Positions 6,603 through 16,082 of a stretch of DNA of 45,381 nucleotides are shown here, in pieces. This stretch comes from Trinickia symbiotica (lineage in GTDB: Bacteria > Pseudomonadota > Gammaproteobacteria > Burkholderiales > Burkholderiaceae). The stretch's first letter is position 1. Every line of letters starts with the position of its first letter. A program made the position numbers and the translations under genes. The stretch spans positions 1-45,381 of the forward strand of contig NZ_PTIR01000033.1 in assembly GCF_002934455.1 (NCBI RefSeq), written 5' to 3'. The notes beneath the pieces were generated by a model. The model did not search any database, was not told the DNA's origin, and saw only the letters and a program-made list of their open reading frames with translations.

Positions 6603-7898
6603 GTGGAACAAATTCCTTTATGGGCGCAGATCGGCGCCGTCATCGTTCTGCTCTTCTGCTCCGGCTTCTTCTCGATCTCCGAAACAGCCATGATGGCGTT
6701 GAACCGCCATCGCCTGAAACATCTCGCCAACAAGGGCGCGTTCGGCGCCAAAACGACGCAGGGCCTGCTCGCGCGCACCGACCAGCTGCTCGGCGTGGTC
6801 CTCATCGGCAACAATCTGCTCAACACGATCATCCCGGTGCTGACCACCTCGATCGCCCTGCGCACGTTCGGCAACGACAACGTCGTGCTTTCGGTCGCCA
6901 CGGGCATCGTCGCGTTTCTCATCATCGTATTCGCCGAAATCACGCCGAAGATCGTAGGCGCCACTTATCCGGACAAAATCGCGCTCCCGGCCAGTTTCGT
7001 CATCGCGCCGCTCATGCGCGTGCTGAAGCCTGTGATCTGGTTCGTCAATCTGTTTTCGAACGCGATCCTCTTCGCGCTGCATATCAATCCGAGGGGAGGA
7101 CGGGAACAACGGCTCACCACCGACGAGCTGCGCACGATCGTGCTCGAATCGGCCAGCTACATGCCGACCAAGCACCGCAGCATCCTGCTCAATCTGTTCG
7201 ATCTCGAAGACATCACAGTCGACGACGTGATGATCCCGCGCCGGCGCATCGAGGCGCTCGATTTCAACGCGCCGTTCGACGAGATCCTTCATCAGCTCGA
7301 AACCTGCTATCACAACAAGCTCATCGTCTACGAGGGCGACATCGATCGTGTACTCGGCGTCCTCCACGTGCGCAAGACGCTCGCCGCTCTGCACAAGCAG
7401 GAGCTCGAGCGCGAATCGCTGCGCGAATTGCTCGCCGAGCCGTACTTCGTGCCCTCGGGCACGCCCGTCTTTCAGCAACTGCAATTTTTTCAGGAGTCGC
7501 GGCAGCGCACGGCGCTCGTCGTCAACGAGTATGGCGAGCTGCAAGGACTCGTCACGCCCGAGGACATCCTCGAGGAACTAATCGGCGAGTTCACGACGTC
7601 GATTCCGCGCGGCGTCGGCTCGCGACGCGGCTGGAATGAGCAAGGCGAGTGCATCGTCGCCGGCAGCATGCCACTGCGCGAGCTCAATCGCTGGCTTCAG
7701 CTTAGCTTGCCGACGGATGGCCCTAGGACATTGAACGGCCTCCTTCTCGAGACGCTCGAGGAGATTCCCGAAGGCGATGTCTGCGTGCAGATCGGCGAGG
7801 TGCAGATCGAGGTCTTGCAAAGCGACGACCAGACCATCCGCACGGTCAAAGTCTTCAAGCCCAGGGGCCTCGCCGTCGCGAAAAGCGCGCGCGCCTGA
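6603..7898 (+). CDS. CNNM/CBS-domain membrane protein (YfjD/CorB-like, HlyC/CorC family)
   Basis: A 431-residue protein with the DUF21 (CNNM) membrane domain at about 1-190, containing several hydrophobic segments and the family signature FFSISETAMMALN. Tandem CBS domains follow at about 205-335 (D-D-V-M-I-P-R-R-R starts the first), then a C-terminal CorC/HlyC transporter-associated domain at about 345-425 ending F-K-P-R-G-L-A-V-A-K. Relatives are linked to magnesium or cobalt efflux and ion homeostasis; the old name hemolysin is misleading. The start is GTG at 6603. It is divergent from the RND gene, and TATATT at 6560-6565 could be its -10 box, but no clear -35 is visible. It ends 62 bp before pilB. 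Confidence 0.9.
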   Translation: MEQIPLWAQIGAVIVLLFCSGFFSISETAMMALNRHRLKHLANKGAFGAKTTQGLLARTDQLLGVVLIGNNLLNTIIPVLTTSIALRTFGNDNVVLSVATGIVAFLIIVFAEITPKIVGATYPDKIALPASFVIAPLMRVLKPVIWFVNLFSNAILFALHINPRGGREQRLTTDELRTIVLESASYMPTKHRSILLNLFDLEDITVDDVMIPRRRIEALDFNAPFDEILHQLETCYHNKLIVYEGDIDRVLGVLHVRKTLAALHKQELERESLRELLAEPYFVPSGTPVFQQLQFFQESRQRTALVVNEYGELQGLVTPEDILEELIGEFTTSIPRGVGSRRGWNEQGECIVAGSMPLRELNRWLQLSLPTDGPRTLNGLLLETLEEIPEGDVCVQIGEVQIEVLQSDDQTIRTVKVFKPRGLAVAKSARA

Positions 7899-7960
7899 GT
7901 GCCGCCGCGAAAAGCGGTCCTGGCCATCCGGCCGAGTACCGGCCCGCCCCCGATCGCGCG

Positions 7961-9235
7961 ATGATCGCGCCATCGTGTTTCAACGGCGGCGGTTGCCGAC
8001 ATTCGATGTCTTCCTCGCTTCTCTCTTCTTCGATCGCGGCCGCATTGCCGCAGTCGTCCGGAATGGATGACGCACCCGCGGTCCGGCTCCTCGCCGAGAC
8101 CCTCGCGCAGGCCTGCGCACTCGGCGCATCGGATATCCACGTCGAGCCCGGCGAGCGCGGCTGGCGCATTCGACTGCGCGTCGATGGCACGCTGCACGAA
8201 TCGGCCCGGCCGCCCGCGCATCTGCGCGACGCTTTCGTCACGCGCGTCAAAGTGCTGGCCCGCCTCGACATCGCCGAACGGCGCGTGCCGCAAGACGGAC
8301 GGCTTCGGCTCGCCTCGGCGGCGGGCAAGACGGAAGATTACCGGGTGAGTTCGCTCCCCACCCTCTTCGGTGAAAAGCTCGTGCTGCGGCGTCTCGATAC
8401 GTTGCCGGACGAGTTTTCGCTCGATGCGCTCGGCTTCACGACGCAGCAACGCGCCGTCGTCGAGGCCGCGATCCGCACACCGCACGGCCTCATTCTCGTG
8501 ACGGGGCCGACCGGCAGCGGAAAAACGCTTTCGCTGCATTGCTTCATGCAGATGCTCAACGCGGAGTCGCGCAACATCTGCGCAGTCGAGGATCCGGCCG
8601 AGATTCAGCTTGCCGGCATCAATCAGGTCAATGTCCGGGAGAAGGCCGGACTGACGTTCGCCGTGGCGCTGCGCGCGTTTTTGCGGCAGGACCCCGATGT
8701 CATCATGGTTGGCGAAATCCGCGACGGAGAAACGGCGGACGTGGCGTTCAAGGCCGCGCAAACGGGGCACCTCGTCCTCTCCACGCTGCACACGAACGAC
8801 GCCGCAGGGGCGATTGCACGCCTTCTCGACATCGGCGTCGCCCCCTATAACCTCGCCGCCGCGCTGAAGCTTGTAACGGCGCAGCGCCTCGTTCGGCGCC
8901 TTTGCACAAGCTGCAGAAAACCTGATCGAGCGGCGGATGCCTCGCTGCGCGCGGCAGGATTCGCGCAAGACAAAATCCGCGGCTGGACGCCTTATCTCGC
9001 CTGTGGCTGCGAAGACTGCCACGGTATCGGCTATAAGGGCCGCGTCGGTATCCACCAGGTCATGCCGGTATCGCCTGCCATGCGCGAGCTCATCATTGCG
9101 CGCGCAACGGGCGAGCCGTTAGCGCGCCAGGCCCGCGCGGAGGGGACCGAAACACTTCGCCAGGCGGCGCTTGCCCGCGTGCGCGACGGCACGACGAGCT
9201 TGACCGAGGCGGTCGCCGCGACGGAGGCCGGATGA
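7961..9235 (+). CDS. pilB: Type IV pilus assembly ATPase PilB (GspE/PulE family)
   Basis: A cytoplasmic hexameric ATPase that powers pilus extension. Visible motifs are A-S-D-I-H-V-E-P in the N2 domain, Walker A G-P-T-G-S-G-K-T at about residues 182-189, the Asp box, Walker B D-P-D-V-I-M-V-G-E-I-R-D, the His box L-S-T-L-H-T-N-D and a zinc-binding four-cysteine region (C-T-S-C then C-E-D-C). At 424 residues it is about 140 shorter than classical PilB because the N1 domain is missing. The first 34 residues are weakly supported: ATG at 8006 or 8063 is an alternative start, and the last begins right before the conserved P/A-A-V-R-L-L-A-E segment. PilC and PilD genes follow. A GspE of type II secretion is less likely given pilD and coaE next door. 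Confidence 0.9.
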   Translation: MIAPSCFNGGGCRHSMSSSLLSSSIAAALPQSSGMDDAPAVRLLAETLAQACALGASDIHVEPGERGWRIRLRVDGTLHESARPPAHLRDAFVTRVKVLARLDIAERRVPQDGRLRLASAAGKTEDYRVSSLPTLFGEKLVLRRLDTLPDEFSLDALGFTTQQRAVVEAAIRTPHGLILVTGPTGSGKTLSLHCFMQMLNAESRNICAVEDPAEIQLAGINQVNVREKAGLTFAVALRAFLRQDPDVIMVGEIRDGETADVAFKAAQTGHLVLSTLHTNDAAGAIARLLDIGVAPYNLAAALKLVTAQRLVRRLCTSCRKPDRAADASLRAAGFAQDKIRGWTPYLACGCEDCHGIGYKGRVGIHQVMPVSPAMRELIIARATGEPLARQARAEGTETLRQAALARVRDGTTSLTEAVAATEAG

Positions 9236-9284
9236 GCGAGCGCACGCTCGCATTCCGTTGCTGGGCGGCGGGACGGGAGGCGAT

Positions 9285-10517
9285 ATGAACGCACGGGGCG
9301 AGTTGCTAGAAACAAGCGCGGTCCGCGCCGAGCGGCGCTTCGCGTGGCAAGGCATCGAACTCGACGGCCGGCGCCGGCGCGGCGTGGTCGTAGCTGTCGA
9401 TTCAGCGGCGGCACGAGTGCGGTTGCGCAGGCGCAACGTCGTCGTGCTCGCGCTCGCCGAGCGCGGCGAAGCCCCTCGACCGAAAGCGACCCAGCGCGAG
9501 GTTACCGGCTTCACGCGGCAACTGGCGAGCCTGTTGCACGCGGGTGTGCCGCTCGCGCAAGCGCTCGATCTCATCGCGCAAGCGTCAGACGCAAGCGGCA
9601 TGACGCGCATCGCCGAGGCGCTCGCACGCGGCATCACGGACGGAACCCGGTTCGCGGCGGCACTCTCGTCGTTCCCTATACAGTTCGACGCCTTTTACTG
9701 CCAGCTCGCCGCAGTCGGCGAGGCGTCGGGGTCGCTGGCCGCGACGCTCGGGCGGCTCGCCGAAGAGCGCGAGCGCGCCGCGGACTTACGTGCCAAAGCG
9801 CGGGCCGCGCTCGCCTATCCGATGGCCGTATTGCTTTTTGCAATCGCCGTCACAGCCGCGTTGCTCGTCTGGGTCGTACCGACGTTTCAGCAAGTCTTCG
9901 ACAGCTTCGGAAGCAGCTTGCCCGCCCCCACGCGCATTGTCATAGCGATGTCCGAGGCGCTCGCTGAGGCAGGCGGCGCGATTGCCGCTGCGATCGCGGC
10001 GTGCTATCTGCTCGCGGCGCGCCTCGTGCGAACCTCGCGGCGCGCACGTCTTGCGTTGCATGAGATGGCCTTGGCCGCACCGATCGTGGGACCGCTTTGC
10101 ACGGCGCTTGCCGCCGCACGCTTTTGCCGCGCGCTCGGCACGCTGCTCGCCGCGGGCACGCCCCTCGCCGAGGCGCTCGGCGCGCTCACGCAGGCAACCG
10201 GCAACGTTCATTTCGATCATGCGGGCACCGAAATCGCGGCCCGCCTGGCCCGCGGAGAACGGCTCGCTGCCGCGATACGAGCCGTGGGCCGTTTCCCACG
10301 CTCGATCGTCGAAGCCATCGCGATCGCCGAAGAATCGGGCGCGCTCGATAGGATGCTGCTCGACATGGCCTCGCTCGCCGAGCGCGAAGCGCGTCAAAAG
10401 CTGACCCTGCTTACTGCGCTGGCGGAGCCGGTCGTCGTCATTGTGCTGGGCGCGCTCGTGGGCGGCCTGGTCGTCGCGCTCTACCTGCCCGTCATCGAGC
10501 TCGGCAACGTGGTGTAG
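9285..10517 (+). CDS. pilC: Type IV pilus inner-membrane platform protein PilC (GspF family)
   Basis: A 410-residue polytopic protein that forms the inner-membrane platform on which PilB acts. It has the two repeated GspF domains (about 85-205 and 290-405). Each starts with F-T-R-Q-L-A-S-L-L-H-A-G-V-P-L or the equivalent F-C-R-A-L-G-T-L-L-A-A-G-T-P-L, and each is followed by hydrophobic segments (AVLLFAIAVTAALLVWVVPTF; VVVIVLGALVGGLVVALYLPV). The ATG at 9285 is chosen because GGGAGG lies just upstream; an upstream TTG would add nine unlikely residues. It starts 50 bp after pilB and ends 42 bp before pilD. No pilin gene is in the window, so the major pilin must be encoded elsewhere. Confidence 0.9.
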   Translation: MNARGELLETSAVRAERRFAWQGIELDGRRRRGVVVAVDSAAARVRLRRRNVVVLALAERGEAPRPKATQREVTGFTRQLASLLHAGVPLAQALDLIAQASDASGMTRIAEALARGITDGTRFAAALSSFPIQFDAFYCQLAAVGEASGSLAATLGRLAEERERAADLRAKARAALAYPMAVLLFAIAVTAALLVWVVPTFQQVFDSFGSSLPAPTRIVIAMSEALAEAGGAIAAAIAACYLLAARLVRTSRRARLALHEMALAAPIVGPLCTALAAARFCRALGTLLAAGTPLAEALGALTQATGNVHFDHAGTEIAARLARGERLAAAIRAVGRFPRSIVEAIAIAEESGALDRMLLDMASLAEREARQKLTLLTALAEPVVVIVLGALVGGLVVALYLPVIELGNVV

Positions 10518-10559
10518 CATCCAGCCCATTCGACCCTCTGCTCGTCGCCACTGCCATCC

Positions 10560-11468
10560 GTGTACACCTTCATGTTCAGCACCCCGTTCTCGGAGCCGAC
10601 CTCGAGCTTCGGCGTGGCCCTCGCCCATTTGCCGCCCGGCTGGCAATACGCCTTCGCGATCGTTTTCGGCCTGGTGATCGGGAGTTTTCTGAACGTCGTC
10701 GCGCATCGGCTGCCCGTCATGCTGGAGCGCGCCTGGCGCCTGGAAGTCAGCGAGGCGACGGGCGAGCCCCCGGATGCGGACGGACTGCCGGCCCGCTACA
10801 ACCTTTGGGTGCCGCGCAGCGCCTGTCTTCACTGCGGACATGTGCTGCGCGCGTGGGAGAACATCCCGCTGCTCAGCTATCTGCTGCTGCGTGGACGCTG
10901 TTCGGCATGTCGGGCGCCGATCGGCGTCCGCTATCCCGCTATCGAGCTCGCGAGCGGTGCATTGGCGGCCCTCGCGCTCTTCCGCTTCGGTCCGTCCGGC
11001 GCCGCGCTCGCGGCTTTCGGGCTCTGCGCGGCGCTGCTTGCGATGAGCGCGATCGATATCGAGACGCGTCTGCTGCCCGACTCCCTCACGCTGCCGCTGC
11101 TGTGGGCCGGACTTATCGTGAATTTCGCCGATACCTTCGCTAACTTGCGCGAAGCCGTTGCCGGTGCCATCGTGGGGTATCTGTTCCTGTGGGGCGTCTA
11201 TTGGGTGTTTCGGTTCGTGCGCGGCATCGAGGGCATGGGGTACGGAGACTTCAAGCTGCTCGCGGCGCTCGGGGCGTGGCTCGGCTGGGCGGCGCTGCCG
11301 CAGGTCGTTCTCATCTCGGCCGTGACAGGGGCGCTCGTCGGACTCCTGGCGACCGGGCTCGGCCGGATGCGCTTCCAGGAGCCGCTGCCGTTCGGCCCGT
11401 TTCTCGCGGCGGGCGGCGCGGCGACGCTCTTTTGCGGAACGCCGCTCTTTCACTTGTTCGGGACCTGA
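10560..11468 (+). CDS. pilD: Prepilin leader peptidase/N-methyltransferase PilD (A24 family)
   Basis: An inner-membrane aspartic protease that cleaves prepilin leaders and N-methylates the new N-terminus. The N-terminal domain (after [17 protein letters not shown]) carries the four-cysteine zinc site C-L-H-C at about residues 92-95 and C-S-A-C at about 116-119. The two catalytic aspartates are in [13 protein letters not shown] and [10 protein letters not shown]. About seven hydrophobic segments follow. The start at 10560 is GTG; ATG at 10572 is equally possible. It completes a pilB-pilC-pilD operon that runs on into coaE. Confidence 0.93.
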   Translation: MYTFMFSTPFSEPTSSFGVALAHLPPGWQYAFAIVFGLVIGSFLNVVAHRLPVMLERAWRLEVSEATGEPPDADGLPARYNLWVPRSACLHCGHVLRAWENIPLLSYLLLRGRCSACRAPIGVRYPAIELASGALAALALFRFGPSGAALAAFGLCAALLAMSAIDIETRLLPDSLTLPLLWAGLIVNFADTFANLREAVAGAIVGYLFLWGVYWVFRFVRGIEGMGYGDFKLLAALGAWLGWAALPQVVLISAVTGALVGLLATGLGRMRFQEPLPFGPFLAAGGAATLFCGTPLFHLFGT

Positions 11469-11475
11469 GGTGACG

Positions 11476-12968
<1,493 letters not shown>

Positions 12969-13055
12969 AGCGTGCGGGCAGAATAGCCGGTTCGCCGGTC
13001 GCGGCCCCGCTCGACACGGCTCGACCGAACCTGTTTTTCGACGATTGCTTGAGCG

Positions 13056-13259
13056 ATGATCACCGTTGTGAAATGCCCGACATGCGGCAGGGAAGTCCGC
13101 TGGGTACCTGAAAACCGCTTCCGCCCCTTTTGCTCCGAGCGATGCAAGCAAATTGATCTCGGCGCATGGGCCGCCGAGCGGTACCGGATCGGCGGGGCGG
13201 ACGACGATGAAGCGCCGTCGGCCGACGATGCCCCGGGCGGCGACGATTTGAAGAACTGA
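13056..13259 (+). CDS. yacG: DNA gyrase inhibitor YacG (zinc-binding)
   Basis: A 67-residue protein that binds the GyrB subunit and blocks gyrase activity. The zinc ligands are Cys7, Cys10, Cys26 and Cys30 (C-P-T-C, 15 residues, C-S-E-R-C), followed by the conserved I-D-L-G-A-W-A and Y-R-I. The acidic tail is variable, as usual in the family. It is the last gene of the rightward block and converges on mutT, with 23 bp between the stops and no clear terminator there. Confidence 0.93.
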   Translation: MITVVKCPTCGREVRWVPENRFRPFCSERCKQIDLGAWAAERYRIGGADDDEAPSADDAPGGDDLKN

Positions 13260-13282
13260 AGCGCTAAGCGAGCCGCGCCAGC

Positions 13283-13708
13283 TCAGTCCGCCGCCAAGAG
13301 CTGGAGCACGGGAATCGCCGCCGGTAGCAGCGGCGAGACTGCCACGGGCAAACCCTGCCAGCTGAATGCCTGCCCCTCGCGGCCATGGGGCTCGCCGCGC
13401 CAGCGAGTGACTTTGCAGAAGTAGAGGCGCACGTAGGCGTGCGGGTAATCGTGCTCGAGCGTGTGCCAGAGATGGCATTCCTCGACGAAGATGCCCAGCT
13501 CTTCATGCAGCTCGCGCGCGAGCGCCGCTTCGACGGTCTCGCCGATCTCGAGCTTACCGCCAGGAAATTCCCAATAGCCCTCGTACGGCTTACCAGCCGG
13601 ACGCTGCGCGAGCAAGTAGCGACCGTCCGGCTGCACGAGCACGCCGACCGCCACCTCGGTGACCGGCCTCGGCGACTTTTCACCCGGCATCGGGGCTGCG
13701 CTCGTCAT
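13283..13708 (-). CDS. mutT: NUDIX hydrolase, MutT (8-oxo-dGTP diphosphatase)
   Basis: A 141-residue enzyme that hydrolyses oxidised dGTP so it is not misincorporated opposite adenine. The NUDIX box is complete: G-G-K-L-E-I-G-E-T-V-E-A-A-L-A-R-E-L-H-E at about residues 45-64, then E-L-G-I, preceded by Y-W-E-F-P, which is typical of MutT. The chosen ATG at 13708 overlaps the stop of the upstream ATPase gene by four bases (ATGA), which argues against the longer open frame upstream. Other NUDIX specificities cannot be excluded, but the neighbourhood secA-mutT-yacG matches that of enterobacterial mutT. Confidence 0.9.
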   Translation of the reverse strand: MTSAAPMPGEKSPRPVTEVAVGVLVQPDGRYLLAQRPAGKPYEGYWEFPGGKLEIGETVEAALARELHEELGIFVEECHLWHTLEHDYPHAYVRLYFCKVTRWRGEPHGREGQAFSWQGLPVAVSPLLPAAIPVLQLLAAD

Positions 13709-14565
13709 TTCTTGCCCGACCGATCGCGCGCGAACTGCCAGGCCACACGTCCGGACCGCGAGCCGCGCTCGAGGGCCCAGACGAGCGCGTCGCCGCGAGC
13801 CGCCTCGATTTCCGCATCGTCGCAACCGAAATGGCGGAGCCAGTGCGCGACGATCGTCAGATAGTCGTCCTGCTTGAACGGATAGAAGCTGACCCAGAGG
13901 CCAAAACGTTCGGACAGCGAAATTTTTTCTTCGACGACTTCACCCGGGTGAATCTCACCGTCCGCCGTGTGCTTGTACGTCTCGTTGTCGCTCATGTACT
14001 CGGGCATCAGATGGCGGCGATTCGAGGTCGCGTAGATCAGCACGTTGTCCGACTGTGCCGAAACCGATCCGTCGAGTGCCACTTTCAGCGCTTTGTAGCC
14101 CGATTCGCCTTCTTCGAACGACAGATCGTCGCAAAAGACGATGAACCGCTCGGGGCGCGGCGCGATAAGTTCCGTGATGTCGCCGAGGTCATGCAGGTCG
14201 TCCTTGTCGACCTCGATGAGGCGCAGGCCATCGGCCGCGTACGCGTTCAGGCATGCCTTGATCAATGACGACTTGCCCGTGCCGCGGGCACCCGTCAGCA
14301 GCACATTGTTCGCGGGCCGCTTGGCCACGAACTGGCGCGTGTTCTGCTCGATCAGAGCCTTTTGCCGATCGATGTTCTGCAAATCGCCGAGCGTAATCGG
14401 CGAAATCGCCTGGACCGGCTGCAGATAGCCGCGCCCTTGGCGCTTGCGCCAGCGAAAGGCCACCGCGGCCGACCAGTCCACGTCGGGCGCGGCCGGCGGC
14501 ACCATCGCCTCGAGGCGGCCGAGCAGGGACTCAGCGCGAGCGAGAAACTGTTCGAGTTTGTCCAT
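13705..14565 (-). CDS. DUF815 AAA+ ATPase
   Basis: A 286-residue P-loop ATPase of the DUF815 family; its substrate is unknown. An N-terminal helix (MDKLEQFLARAESLLGRLE) is followed by a linker. Walker A is G-A-R-G-T-G-K-S-S at about 89-97 (preceded by N-N-V-L-L-T), Walker B is F-I-V-F-C-D-D-L-S-F, and sensor 1 is I-Y-A-T-S-N-R-R-H-L. The ATG at 14565 removes a basic N-terminal extension present in the longer frame. The gene is next to mutT (4-bp overlap) and 62 bp after argJ in many Burkholderiales. A chaperone-like remodelling function is likely from the fold but unproven. Confidence 0.9.
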   Translation of the reverse strand: MDKLEQFLARAESLLGRLEAMVPPAAPDVDWSAAVAFRWRKRQGRGYLQPVQAISPITLGDLQNIDRQKALIEQNTRQFVAKRPANNVLLTGARGTGKSSLIKACLNAYAADGLRLIEVDKDDLHDLGDITELIAPRPERFIVFCDDLSFEEGESGYKALKVALDGSVSAQSDNVLIYATSNRRHLMPEYMSDNETYKHTADGEIHPGEVVEEKISLSERFGLWVSFYPFKQDDYLTIVAHWLRHFGCDDAEIEAARGDALVWALERGSRSGRVAWQFARDRSGKK

Positions 14566-14627
14566 GAGAGAAAGAGCCTGCGTGCCGCGGCGGCATGGGA
14601 AAAAACCCGCCGCCGGCGGCTTCGAGC

Positions 14628-15857
14628 TTACGAGCGGTAGTCGGCGTTGATGCTCACGTATTCGTGCGACAGGTCGCACGTCCAGACCGTCGCGTCGGCC
14701 GAACCGCGGCCCAGCAGGACGCGGATCGTGATCTCGCTTTGCTTCATGACGCGCTGGCCGTCCTCCTCACGATACTCCGGGTGGCGGCCGCCCGCCTTCG
14801 CGACATGAACATCGTCGAGATAGAGATCGATTTTCGCGACGTCGAGATCGGTCACGCCGGCGTAGCCGATCGCCGCGAGGATTCGCCCGAGATTCGGATC
14901 CGACGCGTAGAACGCCGTTTTGACGAGCGGTGAGTGACCTATCGCATAGGCGATCTGGCGGCACTCGGCAACGCTCGTTCCGCCCTCGACGCGCACGGTG
15001 ATGAATTTGGTCGCCCCTTCGCCATCGCGCACGATCAATTGCGCGAGTGTCTGCGCGACTTCCACGACCGCGTTGCGCAGCTCGGCATAAGCCGGCGTTG
15101 TCGTCGACGTGATCGGCGGCAGGCTCGATTTGCCGGACGCGATCAGGATGAACGAGTCGTTGGTCGACGTGTCGCCGTCGATCGTGATGCAGTTGAACGA
15201 ACGATCGGCGACCTCCTTCACGAGTGCGTCGAGCACGGGCTGCGCCACGGCCGCGTCGAACGCCAGAAAGCCGAGCATGGTCGCCATGTTCGGCTTGATC
15301 ATGCCCGCGCCCTTGCTGATGCCGGTGAGCGTCACGCTATGACCCTCGATGCTCACCTGGCGTGAGGCGGCTTTCGGCTGCGTGTCGGTCGTCATGATCG
15401 AGTGCGCCGCCTCGTACCAGTGTGCGGCCCGCAGATTCGACAAGGCAACCGGCAAACCGGCCTTCAGTCGGTCGATCGGCAGCGGCTCGAGAATCACGCC
15501 CGTCGAAAACGGCAGCACCTGCTCGGGCGCGATTCCCGCGAGGCGCGCGAACTCGGCGCAGGTCTCGCGCGCGTGCGCGAGACCGGGCTCGCCGGTGCCG
15601 GCGTTGGCATTGCCCGTATTGACGACGAGCGCGCGAATCCCGTTGCCTTTCGCCAGGTGCTTGCGGCAGACCGTCACCGGTGCCGCGCAAAACCGGTTCG
15701 TCGTAAAGACGCCCGCCACCGTCGCGCCTTCCTCGATCGACATCACGAGGACGTCCTTGCGATTCGGCTTGCGAATGTTGGCCTCGGCCCACCCGAGCGT
15801 GACGCCCGCGACGGGATAAAGTTGCTCGGGATCGATCGAAGGAAAATTGACAGCCAT
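14628..15857 (-). CDS. argJ: Bifunctional glutamate N-acetyltransferase / ornithine acetyltransferase
   Basis: Catalyses the first and fifth steps of the cyclic arginine pathway, transferring acetyl from N-acetylornithine to glutamate (and possibly from acetyl-CoA). The 409-residue precursor cleaves itself into alpha and beta chains; the site is visible in [14 protein letters not shown], where Thr193 becomes the N-terminal nucleophile of the beta chain. The substrate motif N-T-G-N-A-N-A-G-T-G is at about 80-89, and the C-terminus ends in the conserved [12 protein letters not shown]. Whether it is bifunctional or only an ornithine acetyltransferase cannot be told by eye. It lies between secA and the DUF815 gene, separated from secA by a repeat element. 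Confidence 0.95.
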   Translation of the reverse strand: MAVNFPSIDPEQLYPVAGVTLGWAEANIRKPNRKDVLVMSIEEGATVAGVFTTNRFCAAPVTVCRKHLAKGNGIRALVVNTGNANAGTGEPGLAHARETCAEFARLAGIAPEQVLPFSTGVILEPLPIDRLKAGLPVALSNLRAAHWYEAAHSIMTTDTQPKAASRQVSIEGHSVTLTGISKGAGMIKPNMATMLGFLAFDAAVAQPVLDALVKEVADRSFNCITIDGDTSTNDSFILIASGKSSLPPITSTTTPAYAELRNAVVEVAQTLAQLIVRDGEGATKFITVRVEGGTSVAECRQIAYAIGHSPLVKTAFYASDPNLGRILAAIGYAGVTDLDVAKIDLYLDDVHVAKAGGRHPEYREEDGQRVMKQSEITIRVLLGRGSADATVWTCDLSHEYVSINADYRS

Positions 15858-15944
15858 CGTCTGAAGACCTATCGGAAGCCGTGAAAGGTGAAAACGTCTC
15901 GCGCCCTCAAGGGGCCAAATGAGTGCATGCGGGTGATTGCCAAC

Positions 15945-16076
15945 GCCTCGGGCGGGCCGCCCCTAGCGAGGCGTCGCCCCCTCGCGCCCCGAAGGGCGCA
16001 CCCTTTTGGGGGCTCCCTGAGGAAGTCCCCTTGCGGGAGGGGGCAGCGAACGCAGTGAGCGTGGGCGCAGCCCTCA
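15945..16076. repeat. REP-like intergenic repeat between argJ and secA
   Basis: A very GC-rich, hairpin-dense segment filling most of the 225-bp argJ-secA gap. Dyads include GGGCGGGCCGCCC, GCGCCC-CGAA-GGGCGC and ACGC-AGTGA-GCGT, with CCCCTTGCGGGAGGGGG between them. Similar blocks (a C/G run, then GGCAGCGAACGCAGTGAGCG) recur in intergenic regions of Burkholderiales genomes, from memory. Such elements can act as transcription attenuators or mRNA stabilisers, here after secA. Copy number cannot be seen from one window. Confidence 0.5.
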
Positions 16077-16082
16077 TCAACT

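Noticed and set aside
13709-13825. N-terminal extension of MutT
   Set aside because: The extension is basic, not conserved, and would overlap the upstream gene by 120 bp, whereas the internal ATG gives a clean ATGA overlap.
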